The translations under genes were made by a program, and so were the position numbers. Of a DNA stretch of 17,941 bases, positions 1-7,067 are shown one piece after another; position 1 is the stretch's first letter; every line of letters starts with the position of its first letter. The notes under the pieces are model-generated. The model saw only the letters and a list, made by a program, of their open reading frames with translations. It was not told where the DNA came from and ran no database searches. Source of the stretch: Pseudomonadota bacterium (lineage in GTDB: Bacteria; Pseudomonadota; Gammaproteobacteria; Burkholderiales; Burkholderiaceae); NCBI GenBank assembly GCA_023441105.1, contig JAEZQX010000195.1, forward strand, positions 1 through 17,941. Reading direction: 5' to 3'.

Positions 1-297
1 CCGGGCCGCCGGTCCGACCATGCCGTCAACCCGGAAGCCGCCGCCGCCCCCGCCCGACAGCCGCCGACGCGGCGCCGACCCGCGCGCAATGCCGGCGCCG
101 TCTCCTCCCAGCAGCCGGCGCAGGCCGTCGCGGCCGCTCGCGGCGCGGTACAGCATCGCGGCGCCGGCCGCCTTGCTCAACAGGCCCCTGCGCCTCAGCA
201 ACCACATGCCTGCGGTGGCCACCAGCCAATGCTCGCCAGGAAAGCTCGGCCGCTGCTCATCAGCCCGCCGAAGGCGGTCGATCCAGGTTTCGTTCAT
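1..297 (-). CDS. Small Gly/Arg-rich hypothetical protein, C-terminus cut by the window edge
   Basis: Reading the minus strand from 297, an ATG opens a frame that stays open for 99 codons to the window edge. It starts MNETWIDRLRRADEQRPSFP and is followed by a moderately hydrophobic stretch (about residues 23-60, with WLVATAGMWLL and AAGAAMLYRAAS). After that comes a basic, glycine-rich tail with a run of six glycines. A strong ribosome binding site (GAGGAG) lies 9-10 bases upstream, which favours this frame over the overlapping ones on both strands. The hydrophobic stretch is only marginal for a membrane anchor. I do not recognise a named family; short proteins of this style with one or two membrane-associated helices are common in Burkholderiales. 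Whether the protein ends soon after the edge cannot be seen. Confidence 0.6.
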   Translation of the reverse strand, partial: MNETWIDRLRRADEQRPSFPGEHWLVATAGMWLLRRRGLLSKAAGAAMLYRAASGRDGLRRLLGGDGAGIARGSAPRRRLSGGGGGGFRVDGMVGPAAR

Positions 298-403
298 GTT
301 TCGCTTCTCCTCGAGTTGCTCGCGAAGCGTTTGCAACTATCAAGCCCGCTAGCGCCTCGATGGGCGGGCGTCGATCTTGACCCGGGGCTGGGTACGAGGC
401 GAT

Positions 404-505
404 TGTTGCAGGCCCAGCAACAGAGTCGGCCGTGACCGCCGGTTTATTCGCTGCGTTCGCAGCCGCACATCCCCCTCAGCGTCGAGGCGCGGCATGAACC
501 GCGCC
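404..505. other. Structured intergenic region with three consecutive hairpins
   Basis: The 245-base gap between the divergent small genes holds three perfect inverted repeats in about 100 bases. At 404-422, TGTTGC and GCAACA flank a 7-base loop. At 450-463, GCTGCG and CGCAGC are separated by TT. At 486-505, GGCGCGG and CCGCGCC flank the loop CATGAA. No U-tract follows any of them, so they are not simple intrinsic terminators. They could form a structured leader of the micro-ORF at 543, or of the minus-strand gene starting at 297, or they could be a small RNA. I matched them to no known riboswitch. High G+C makes chance hairpins more likely. Confidence 0.4.
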
Positions 506-542
506 GCCATCGTCGGCGACTCAACCGCAGGGGGTATCAACG

Positions 543-632
543 ATGAAACCAAGGGAAATGATCGTCGGCGTTCTGCTGATGATCGCGCTCGCTTCGTATG
601 GCGGGCTGGCCGCGGTGACGTTGCTGGGTTGA
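543..632 (+). CDS. 29-residue hydrophobic micro-protein
   Basis: ATG at 543 opens a 30-codon frame starting MKPREMIVGVLLMIALA and ending with the stop TGA at 630-632. After a short basic start (MKPRE) almost the whole chain is one hydrophobic stretch (about residues 6-28), which suggests a single transmembrane helix with a cytoplasmic N-terminus. An AGGGGG ribosome binding site at 529-534 leaves an 8-base spacer. The gene is convergent with the 63-residue membrane protein that ends 4 bases away. It is too short for most gene callers. The positive-inside start and the good binding site support reality, but a frame this short can arise by chance. Function is unknown; an accessory subunit of a membrane complex would fit. 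Confidence 0.45.
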   Translation: MKPREMIVGVLLMIALASYGGLAAVTLLG

Positions 633-636
633 GCGC

Positions 637-828
637 CTACCGGCGGATACCGCGCCGCCGTGCCGGCCAGGCGAACCACAGCACTACCGCGACCGGCGTG
701 CCGAGCCCGATCCACGAAACCGCATCCCAGACGCCGTCGGCCACCAACGCCGCGACCAGGCCGACGCAGCTCAGGATCGCCAGCGCAATGGGAATGGGCC
801 AGATACGGACGCCGTCGGCGCCCTTCAT
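637..828 (-). CDS. 63-residue two-helix membrane protein, last gene of the iron-uptake operon
   Basis: This short inner-membrane protein has two predicted helices (about residues 11-30, PIPIALAILSCVGLVAAL, and 37-55, AVSWIGLGTPVAVVLWFAWP) and ends in the basic tail ARRRGIRR. It starts 10 bases after the stop of the PepSY gene, with an AAGG binding site overlapping that stop, so it is almost certainly co-transcribed and translationally coupled. Small proteins of this type commonly follow PepSY-TM genes downstream of siderophore receptors in proteobacteria. No catalytic motif is visible. It probably assists the PepSY protein in the membrane, but that role is inferred from position only. Confidence 0.75.
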   Translation of the reverse strand: MKGADGVRIWPIPIALAILSCVGLVAALVADGVWDAVSWIGLGTPVAVVLWFAWPARRRGIRR

Positions 829-838
829 CGCATTGCCT

Positions 839-1993
839 TCATCGCGCTGCCTTCATGCCGTCGACTGCAGCGCGCGACCGCCCTGCCACGACGCCGGCCG
901 GCGAACGCCGCCGGGCGAGCCAGAGGTAGAGGCCGCTGCCGAGCACGACGATGGTGATCACGTCGAGCAGGGCCCAGATGATCTGCATCGGCATCCCGCC
1001 GTAGTCACCGAAATGCAGCGGCTGCGAGATGAGCAAGGTGGTCACGTACCACGGCATCTCGCGGCTGTCGGTGACCTCGGCGCTGCGGGCATCCACCAGC
1101 ACCGGCTTCAAGGTCCGCGAGGTCAGCGGGGTGTCGCCGCGCATGAAAACGGTGTAGTGATGGGGACTCGAGAACGTCGTGCCGGGAAAGGCGATGAAGC
1201 CGATCTTCATGTCCGGCTCCCGCCTGACCGCCGCCTGCAGCGAATCCTCCACCGAGGCAAAGCGGTCCGGCGGCGGCAAGCCCTTGTAGGGAGCGGTCAT
1301 CTGCGCCACCTGGTCGAACTGCCAGAGCTTGATCAGCGGATCGGCCAGCGTGTTGATCGAGCCGGTGAACCCGACCACCACCGCCCATACGACGGTGACG
1401 ATGCCCAGCAGGTTGTGCAGGTCGAGCCACTTCGTCCACCGCGAGTTCTGCCGCCGCACCGTGCCGAACGCCAGCTTGCGGGTGAAGGGGCCATAGAGCA
1501 CGACCCCCGAGATGATCGCCACCAGCAGCAACAGCCCCATGAAACCAAGGAACAGCGTCCCCGGCAGACCCGCGAAGAGATCGACGTGCAGCTTGAACAT
1601 CACGTAGATGAAGCCTTCGTCGAGCTTGGGTTCGGCAAGGGCCTCACCGCTGCGAGCGTCGACGGCGACCTGCTTCAGCCCGGTTTCGGAGGTGGGCGTG
1701 TCGGACAGCGTCACATACCAGATCCGGTCGTCGTCCGGCTCACGCGACACGAACATCGGATTCTTGCCGGGGTGGCGGCTCTTGGCGACCTCGATCACCC
1801 GGTCGAGGGATGCCGCCGGCGTTTGAGCCGGCAGCTCGGGCGCCTCGACCTCGGTTCCCAGCAGGTGCCCGATTTCATGGTGGAAGATCAGCGGCAGGCC
1901 GGTGATGCACAGGAGGAGCATGAACACCGTGCAGACGAGGCTGCTCCACTTGTGGATCCAGGACCAGCGGCGGACGGCGCGGGCTTCGAGCAT
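839..1993 (-). CDS. PepSY-associated TM protein (ferric-siderophore/iron processing)
   Basis: This 384-residue inner-membrane protein has the layout of the PepSY_TM family: an N-terminal helix (about 17-38), a periplasmic PepSY-like domain (about 60-120), two central helices (about 143-168 and 193-215), a second periplasmic domain, and a last helix (about 336-361). Conserved-looking histidines near membrane edges include H14 (WIHKW), H38/H39, H136 (KLHVDL), H193 (DLHN) and H327 (QPLHFGDYGG). Family members are thought to act at the inner membrane in ferric-siderophore reduction or iron release. The gene begins 23 bases after the TonB receptor stop and is in the same operon. The binding site before ATG 1993 is weak, consistent with coupling to the receptor gene. 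Family assignment is firm; exact chemistry is not shown by the sequence. Confidence 0.88.
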   Translation of the reverse strand: MLEARAVRRWSWIHKWSSLVCTVFMLLLCITGLPLIFHHEIGHLLGTEVEAPELPAQTPAASLDRVIEVAKSRHPGKNPMFVSREPDDDRIWYVTLSDTPTSETGLKQVAVDARSGEALAEPKLDEGFIYVMFKLHVDLFAGLPGTLFLGFMGLLLLVAIISGVVLYGPFTRKLAFGTVRRQNSRWTKWLDLHNLLGIVTVVWAVVVGFTGSINTLADPLIKLWQFDQVAQMTAPYKGLPPPDRFASVEDSLQAAVRREPDMKIGFIAFPGTTFSSPHHYTVFMRGDTPLTSRTLKPVLVDARSAEVTDSREMPWYVTTLLISQPLHFGDYGGMPMQIIWALLDVITIVVLGSGLYLWLARRRSPAGVVAGRSRAAVDGMKAAR

Positions 1994-2016
1994 CGGACGA
2001 CGGGTGGCTGCGGGGA

Positions 2017-4224
2017 TCAGAAGTCGATGCTGGCCGACAGCATGACGGTGCGAGGATCACCCTGGACGAGGTAGCCGGAGCCGGGGAAGCCGCCGGCAGA
2101 CGCCCAGTAGTTGCGGTCGGTGAGGTTGCTCACCGCAAAGCGGATCGTGACGCCCTGGTTGCCGAAGCTGGTCAGATAGCGGGCGCCGACGTCGAAGCGG
2201 GTCCATGACGGAAGCTCGAGCAGGTTGGCCGCATCGGCGAACTGGGTCGAGGTATGCACCACCCGGCCGGAGACGGTGAGTCCCGGCATGCCCGGGACGT
2301 CCCACTCCGCGCCCAGGTTGAGCTGCGTCTCGGGCACGCCGATGGCCTGCCGACCTTCGGTGGCCGCGAGGCCGGTGTTGCGCTGCTCGGTATCGAGCAG
2401 CGTCAGCCCGCCGAGGACGCGCAGGCCCCGCCTGGCCTCGCCGTAGACCGAGAACTCGACGCCGCGGTTGCGCTGCTCGCCGTCGATCGCGAACCGCCCG
2501 TTGTAGACGCCGCCAACCGGCTGCGCGGTCTGGAACAGTGCGATGCCGCCGCCGATGCGGCCGCCGTCGTACTTCGCGCCGATCTCGGCCTGTCTCGCCC
2601 TGTACGGCTCGAAGACCTCGCCCGGGTTCGAGATGTTCACCGTCGAGCTGTTGTTCGGCGCGGTCGGCCCCTTGGTCAGGCCCTCGATGTAGTTCGCGTA
2701 AAGCGACAGGTCGTCGCGCAGCCTGAAGACGATGCCGGCCACCGGCGTCACGCGACTCTTGTCGTAGCCCGACGTCTGGATGCCGGTGTCGTAGTCGTAG
2801 GCATAGTCCTGGATGGTCTGATGACGCGCGCCCAGGGTCAGGAGCACGCGATCGCTGGCCAGCGCCATCGTGTCCGCCACGGCGAAGCTGGACAGCTTGG
2901 TGCGACTGGTGATGAGCGGATCGCTCAACACGCCGCCGGTCAGGAAGTCCGCCGGCGGTGCCGCCACCCTCGCCGGCGCGAACAGGTTGCCGGGGAAGCC
3001 GCTGAAGTCCGAGAAGCCGTAGGCGTTGCGCGAACGCATCTGGTAGGCAGAAGCCGAGGCGCTGGCGACGTGCTTGACGGTGCCGGTGACGAAACGCCCG
3101 CGAACGCCGATCTCGCCGGTGGCCACCGTGTCCTTGCGGGCTCCGACGAAGCGCGTGCCGGCGGTGGTTCCCGCCGCATCCAGTACCGTCAGGCCATTGA
3201 GGTCGTTGCTTTCGCGACCGTTTCGCGAGCCGGCGGCGATCCAGCCGGTGAGCCGGTCGGAGAAATCGTACTCGCCGCGCAGCGTGCCGAAGGTGTCGCG
3301 CTCGTTGGAGAAGGTCCACGGCTGGCCGTAGTTGCTCGATGAATCCGGCGCCGACGGGATGACCATGGGCGTCACGCTGGGCCGCGTGCCGGAAAGGCGG
3401 TGGTCCTGGTAGCCAAGGTCGGCGGATAGTCGCAGCCGCGCCTGCCGGTGGTCGATGCCGACCGCCAGCACACTGAGCTCGCGGCTTTCGTCGTCGATCG
3501 CGGTGTCGCCATCCCGCCGCACGGCGTTGAGCCGGATGCCAGTGCTGCGGTCCGGTCCGAAGCGGCGCGACAGGTCCACCGCAGCAAGTCCCTGCAGTCC
3601 GCTTTCGAGGCCGACCGTCGCCTGGGTCAGGTCCGCATTGGCGGCGCGCTTGGGCACGATGTTGATCGCGCCGCCGACGCCGCTGCCGCCCGGGGCAGCG
3701 CCATTGAGGAAGGTGTTGGCTCCGCGCAGCACCTCCACCCGCTCGATCAGCTCCGCCGCGAGGTACTGGCGCGGCAGCAGTCCGAACAGTCCGTTGTAGC
3801 CGATGTCGTCCGAATAGACCGGGAAGCCGCGGACGATGTAGACCTGCTGGAAGTTGCCGAAGCCGCGCGCGACCCGCACCGACGGATCGTTCTGCAGCAC
3901 GTCGGCCACGCTCGCCGCCTGCTGGTTCTGGATGAGCTCCTGCGTATAGCTGTTGACGTTGAACGGCGTGTCCTGCACGTCCTGGTTGCCGAGGATGCCG
4001 ATCCGCCCGCCGCGGGCGACCTGGCCCCCGGCATAGGGCGGCGTCAGGCCCTCGGCGGACGCGTCGGCGTTGGCATTGACCACGATGGTCGACAGCGTGG
4101 TGTCGGGGGGCGGCGAGCCGGCGTCGGCCTGCGCCTGTGCGACCGGCAGCCAGCCGATGAGGGCGAACGCGCCGGCCGTGCCGGTGGCGACCAAGGGAAG
4201 TGGAATGGGCCTGCTGATGGGCAT
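2017..4224 (-). CDS. TonB-dependent siderophore receptor
   Basis: This outer-membrane protein of 735 residues imports a ferric siderophore using energy from TonB-ExbB-ExbD. Residues 1 to about 31-33 form a signal peptide ending VAQAQA. A TonB-box-like segment follows (TTLSTIVVNA, about 42-51). The plug domain starts near 82 (DVQDTPFNVNSYT) and contains the typical VRGF (131-134), ERVEVLRG (161-168) and GGAINIVPK (184-192) elements. A 22-strand barrel fills the rest, and the chain ends in the assembly signal ASIDF with terminal Phe. There is no extra N-terminal signalling domain, so regulation through a FecR/FecI-type partner is not expected. It is first in an operon with the PepSY protein and the 63-residue protein, behind a Fur-box promoter. 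The substrate cannot be told. The binding site before ATG 4224 is weak. Confidence 0.95.
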   Translation of the reverse strand: MPISRPIPLPLVATGTAGAFALIGWLPVAQAQADAGSPPPDTTLSTIVVNANADASAEGLTPPYAGGQVARGGRIGILGNQDVQDTPFNVNSYTQELIQNQQAASVADVLQNDPSVRVARGFGNFQQVYIVRGFPVYSDDIGYNGLFGLLPRQYLAAELIERVEVLRGANTFLNGAAPGGSGVGGAINIVPKRAANADLTQATVGLESGLQGLAAVDLSRRFGPDRSTGIRLNAVRRDGDTAIDDESRELSVLAVGIDHRQARLRLSADLGYQDHRLSGTRPSVTPMVIPSAPDSSSNYGQPWTFSNERDTFGTLRGEYDFSDRLTGWIAAGSRNGRESNDLNGLTVLDAAGTTAGTRFVGARKDTVATGEIGVRGRFVTGTVKHVASASASAYQMRSRNAYGFSDFSGFPGNLFAPARVAAPPADFLTGGVLSDPLITSRTKLSSFAVADTMALASDRVLLTLGARHQTIQDYAYDYDTGIQTSGYDKSRVTPVAGIVFRLRDDLSLYANYIEGLTKGPTAPNNSSTVNISNPGEVFEPYRARQAEIGAKYDGGRIGGGIALFQTAQPVGGVYNGRFAIDGEQRNRGVEFSVYGEARRGLRVLGGLTLLDTEQRNTGLAATEGRQAIGVPETQLNLGAEWDVPGMPGLTVSGRVVHTSTQFADAANLLELPSWTRFDVGARYLTSFGNQGVTIRFAVSNLTDRNYWASAGGFPGSGYLVQGDPRTVMLSASIDF

Positions 4225-4317
4225 GGTGGGCTCGTGGAGGATAGGCGCAGCGGCAGCGACCGCGCTCCTCCGCTGCCGGCGCCGGCAGCCATCGGCAGAT
4301 GAAAACCGCGATCAAAT

Positions 4318-4336
4318 GCGAATCGTTCTAATTATT
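4318..4336 (-). promoter_or_regulatory. Fur box of the siderophore-receptor operon
   Basis: The plus-strand sequence GCGAATCGTTCTAATTATT matches the classical 19-base Fur consensus at 11 positions. It is an A/T-rich island in very G/C-rich DNA, about 94 bases upstream of the receptor start. It overlaps the likely -10 element (CATAAT on the minus strand, 4339-4334). A -35 candidate CTGGCA (4362-4357) sits 17 bases further upstream. Iron-loaded Fur would block this promoter. Confidence 0.65.
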
Positions 4337-4362
4337 ATGCCTGATCGCGCCGCACCTGCCAG
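4334..4362 (-). promoter_or_regulatory. Promoter of the siderophore-receptor operon
   Basis: On the minus strand, CTGGCA (4362-4357; 4 of 6 to TTGACA) and CATAAT (4339-4334; 5 of 6 to TATAAT) are separated by 17 bases. The transcription start would fall near 4327, inside the Fur box, giving a leader of about 100 bases before the receptor ATG. Confidence 0.5.
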
Positions 4363-4403
4363 TCCGGGCGGACCATGTCGACCGCCCATGCCGGGCGCTG
4401 CGG

Positions 4404-5156
4404 TCAGAGGATCAGTTCGCGCGCGACGCCGCGGACGTCCATCTCGTACTCGAGGCCGATCACCGGCGGCCGCGTGTAGTACCAGACGACGCCGCCGGCA
4501 GCCGCGCCGCGGCGGCCCAGCTCCTCGCCCACCAGGTGACCGATGTTCTGGACCGTATAGACCTGGGTGCTGACCGCATCCTGCCAGCCGAATCCCAGCC
4601 CCTTCATGCGGCGCTCCATTTCCTGGATCACGAAGACCACCTTCTCCCGCAGTCCCTCCGGAGAAGTGTCGCCGTATCGGACCACTCTTTCGATGTAGGG
4701 TTGCGAACCCTCCCGGGCGTCGCCGCCGCCCGACAGCATGAAGGTCTTGCGCCGCCGTCCCGCGGCCGGCACGGTATAGGTGAAGGCGAGCATCGAGGGC
4801 TCGTCCGGCAGGTCATACATCGGGCAGACGTTGGTGCGCGCCACCGGATTGACGCCGTCCTTGTAGATGCCCCAGCGCTCGAGCGTCGTCACGTAGCGCT
4901 TGTTGAAGTCGATGAAACCCTGGTCGGTGAACGGCGCCGGCGAGCGCAGCTCGCATTGCGCGAACGCGGTGGTGGGGCGACCGAGGGCGGCGAGGTGCGA
5001 CTCGACCGCCGCGAACGCCTCCATCAAGGGCACCGGCTTCATGAACCGCGCGCGCTCCAGCTCGAAACCTTCCTCGGCCGCCACGCCGCCGGAATACTGG
5101 AAAACGGCAGGCAGGTAGCGATAGCCGCCGGGCGCGAAGACAACAGTGTCGCTCAT
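4404..5156 (-). CDS. RidA/YjgF-like protein, resembles CnbZ-type 2-aminomuconate deaminase
   Basis: The 250-residue protein reads as two RidA-like halves. The first (about 15-130) has FQYSGGVAA, AFAAVESHLAALGR, FIDFNKRYVTTLERWG and NPVARTNVCPMYDLPDEPSM. The second (about 165-250) has LREKVVFVIQEMERRMKGLG, DAVSTQVYTV and RPPVIGLEYEMDVRGVA. R107 in PVART sits where RidA enamine/imine deaminases carry their carboxylate-binding arginine; this is inferred by eye. The sequence also resembles proteins annotated as CnbZ, a deaminase of 2-aminomuconate in (chloro)nitrobenzene degradation. ATG 5156 has a GGAG binding site about 8 bases upstream. It lies downstream of, and probably with, the tetR-type gene, opposite an extradiol dioxygenase, which suits ring-cleavage chemistry. 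The superfamily is moderately sure; the substrate is tentative. Confidence 0.6.
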   Translation of the reverse strand: MSDTVVFAPGGYRYLPAVFQYSGGVAAEEGFELERARFMKPVPLMEAFAAVESHLAALGRPTTAFAQCELRSPAPFTDQGFIDFNKRYVTTLERWGIYKDGVNPVARTNVCPMYDLPDEPSMLAFTYTVPAAGRRRKTFMLSGGGDAREGSQPYIERVVRYGDTSPEGLREKVVFVIQEMERRMKGLGFGWQDAVSTQVYTVQNIGHLVGEELGRRGAAAGGVVWYYTRPPVIGLEYEMDVRGVARELIL

Positions 5157-5273
5157 CGATGCATCTCCAGGTTGTGCTGGCGGCAGCCGCGCCGCATTCG
5201 GGGGCGAGTATGACCGAGCTCCCGGACGCGGGCCACAGCGGCCGGTCGGCAGTGGCGCTCGCGCCGGAGGGAT

Positions 5274-5984
5274 TCAACCGGCGCTGGGACGCAGCGCGGG
5301 GAGCGGGCGCGCCGCGGTCTGCGCGGCCTTTTCGAACGGCACGCCCAGTCCGCGCAGCACGGTGGTGGCGACTGCGACTCCGTGACCCGGGGGCGCCACC
5401 CCCAGTGCGACGCTGCGCATGGCTTGCGAGACCGTGCCACCGATCAGGTTCATCGCCGCCGCTTCACTGGCGATCCGGAACGACTTCTGCTGCAGGCCCA
5501 GCCGCAGGTCGCCGAGCGGGTACTCGAGGATGCGCAGCAACTGCTCGGGGGCGGCATCCATGACGTCGAGCAGCAGCAACGCCCACGACGGGCTCTCCTC
5601 CGCCAGCCAGATGTAGCGCCGGTTGCCGATGGACATGCGCTCGGCAGCCTGTCCGATGTGGTCATAGCTGGTCGCAATGGCGGTGCACATCGTCTCCGCC
5701 AGCCAGGCGGCGAGCGCGTGCACCACGTCGTCGCGCGTGCTGAAGTGGTTGTAGACGGTGGCCGTGGACATCTCTGCCGTCGCGCCGATCTCCTGCATCG
5801 TCGCGCCGGCAACCCCGCGAGCCGAGAAGACCGAAGCGGCAGCAGCCAGCAACTGCCGGCGGGTGCGCTCGCGCTTGGGCAAGCGGGCAGTGTCCTGCTG
5901 CATGGCTGCGACAAGCTCGACCGGCAGGTCGCGCAGCGACACGAGCTGGCTCCGCGGCCGCAGATCTATTGACATCGGGTCCAT
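5274..5984 (-). CDS. TetR/AcrR-family transcriptional regulator
   Basis: This 236-residue regulator has an N-terminal TetR helix-turn-helix at about residues 36-85: KRERTRRQLLAAAASVFSAR, then TMQEIGATAEMSTATVYNHF. A helical ligand-binding region follows. It is divergent from the extradiol dioxygenase gene, and the 75-base gap holds inverted repeats that it probably binds, so it is likely a repressor of the dioxygenase, of itself, and perhaps of the deaminase-like gene downstream. The start is uncertain. ATG 5984 and ATG 5975 both lack a good binding site, and the likely -35 element of the divergent gene would lie inside this reading frame. ATG 5903 (MQQDTARLPK) is a plausible shorter start that still leaves the whole DNA-binding domain. 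Confidence 0.9.
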   Translation of the reverse strand: MDPMSIDLRPRSQLVSLRDLPVELVAAMQQDTARLPKRERTRRQLLAAAASVFSARGVAGATMQEIGATAEMSTATVYNHFSTRDDVVHALAAWLAETMCTAIATSYDHIGQAAERMSIGNRRYIWLAEESPSWALLLLDVMDAAPEQLLRILEYPLGDLRLGLQQKSFRIASEAAAMNLIGGTVSQAMRSVALGVAPPGHGVAVATTVLRGLGVPFEKAAQTAARPLPALRPSAG

Positions 5985-5999
5985 TTTTGTAGATACAAT
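5969..5999 (+). promoter_or_regulatory. Promoter of the extradiol dioxygenase gene
   Basis: A perfect TTGACA (5969-5974) is followed after 19 bases by TACAAT (5994-5999). The spacing is long, but both elements are good and sit in an A/T-rich patch. The -10 overlaps the inverted repeat TTGTAGATACAA, as expected for repression. Confidence 0.45.
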
Positions 6000-6030
6000 C
6001 CAATTTTCTACAGGTCGTCCATTATTGGAC
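5987..6030. promoter_or_regulatory. Candidate TetR operators in the divergent promoter
   Basis: Several symmetric elements crowd 44 bases. TTGTA-GA-TACAA is at 5987-5998. TGTAGA (5989-5993 region) is mirrored by TCTACA at 6007-6012. GTCCA-TTAT-TGGAC is at 6017-6030. GTCCATTTTTG (5979-5989) recurs directly as GTCCATTATTG (6017-6027). The first overlaps the -10 of the dioxygenase promoter and the last lies downstream of its start. Which of these the regulator binds cannot be decided from sequence. Confidence 0.45.
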
Positions 6031-6059
6031 GCCCCCTATCCTACCCCAGGAGAACCTCC

Positions 6060-7034
6060 ATGACCGGCGGCATCAAGTTGGGCTATCTCGTTCTGGAAGC
6101 GCGCAGGCCGTTGCGCTGGCACCGCTTCTGCACCGCCATGCTCGGCCTGCCGATGCCGGTCATCAACGGCGACGGCAGCAGCGGCTACCGGCTCGACGAG
6201 GCCAGCCAGAGGCTCATCGTCAGCGAGGGCAAGGCCGACGATCTCCTGGCCATCGGCATCGAATGCAGCGACGACGACGCGCTCGACCGGCTGCTGGCCC
6301 GCGCCGATGGCGCCGGCTTCCCGGCGCGCCGGGCCGTGGAGGAGGAACGTCGTCAGCGCCGAGTGCGGCGCCTGCACCGGCTCGCCGATCCGGCCGGCAA
6401 CATCATCGAGCTTCATGTCGAGCCCGAGCTCGCCGCCACGCCCTTCCAATCATCGGCCTTCCCGGGAGGATTCAGGACTGGCGAGCTGGGCATCGGCCAC
6501 GTGGTGCTCAATACGCCACGACGGGAAGAGATGGAACGGTTCTACGCGGAAGCGCTTGGCTTCGGCGTGACCGAACGTCTGGCGCTTCGAACCGGACCAC
6601 TCGACATGCGAGGCACGTTCCTGCACTGCAACCGCCGCCACCATTCGATCGCGCTGTTCGACCTGCCGATCCGCAAGCGGCTGCACCACTTCATGCTGCA
6701 GGCGAACGAGCTGCGTGCGGTCGGCGCCGCGTTCGAACGGGCGCGACGCCTCGGCGTGCCGCCGAGCCTGGGACTCGGCCAGCATCCGGATCCGGACGGT
6801 ACCTTCTCCTTCTACGGCGCCACGCCATCCGGCTTCGATTTCGAGATCGGTGCCGGCAGCAACGAGATCGATCCCGACGGCTGGCAGCCGCTGCGCGCGG
6901 ATGTCACCAGCACCTGGGGGCACAAGCCGAGCCTGCGGCTGCAGCTGAAGATGGCCGGCGGGCTGTTGTCGCGCAAGCTGCGACGGCCGGTCGCAGGCAA
7001 TCCCGCCGCCGGCCCGGCCATCGCCGGCGGCTGA
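6060..7034 (+). CDS. BphC-like type I extradiol ring-cleavage dioxygenase (VOC superfamily)
   Basis: This 324-residue two-domain enzyme is of the 2,3-dihydroxybiphenyl/catechol extradiol dioxygenase type. The catalytic C-terminal domain has H147 (GIGHVVL), H210 (RLHHFML) and E262 (FDFEIG), spaced as the Fe(II)-binding 2-His-1-carboxylate triad of BphC. H195, H242 and Y252 fall at the expected second-sphere positions. The N-terminal VOC domain (about 1-125) lacks the metal ligands, as usual. About 25 extra residues at the C-terminus (from about 300, basic then Ala/Gly-rich) exceed the common family length. The start is fixed by AGGAGA six bases upstream. It would open a catechol-like ring between carbons 1 and 2 or 2 and 3 in aromatic degradation. 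Transcription is divergent from the TetR gene. The specific substrate is unknown. Confidence 0.88.
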   Translation: MTGGIKLGYLVLEARRPLRWHRFCTAMLGLPMPVINGDGSSGYRLDEASQRLIVSEGKADDLLAIGIECSDDDALDRLLARADGAGFPARRAVEEERRQRRVRRLHRLADPAGNIIELHVEPELAATPFQSSAFPGGFRTGELGIGHVVLNTPRREEMERFYAEALGFGVTERLALRTGPLDMRGTFLHCNRRHHSIALFDLPIRKRLHHFMLQANELRAVGAAFERARRLGVPPSLGLGQHPDPDGTFSFYGATPSGFDFEIGAGSNEIDPDGWQPLRADVTSTWGHKPSLRLQLKMAGGLLSRKLRRPVAGNPAAGPAIAGG

Positions 7035-7067
7035 CGCGGCGCGAGCAGCAGCGGCCGCGGGGCGCGC

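Noticed and set aside
349..552. A 67-codon minus-strand frame in the left intergenic region
   Set aside because: It would need a TTG start, has no ribosome binding site, has unstructured composition, and overlaps the hairpins.
377..2074. A 565-codon plus-strand frame over the intergenic region and the PepSY gene
   Set aside because: It has no recognisable domains and is antisense to a clear PepSY-TM gene and the 63-residue gene.
2057..4315. A 752-codon open frame on the same strand as the TonB receptor, shifted by one base
   Set aside because: Its product is Arg/Pro/Gly-rich with no domain pattern, while the overlapping frame gives a complete receptor. Long spurious frames are expected at this G+C content.
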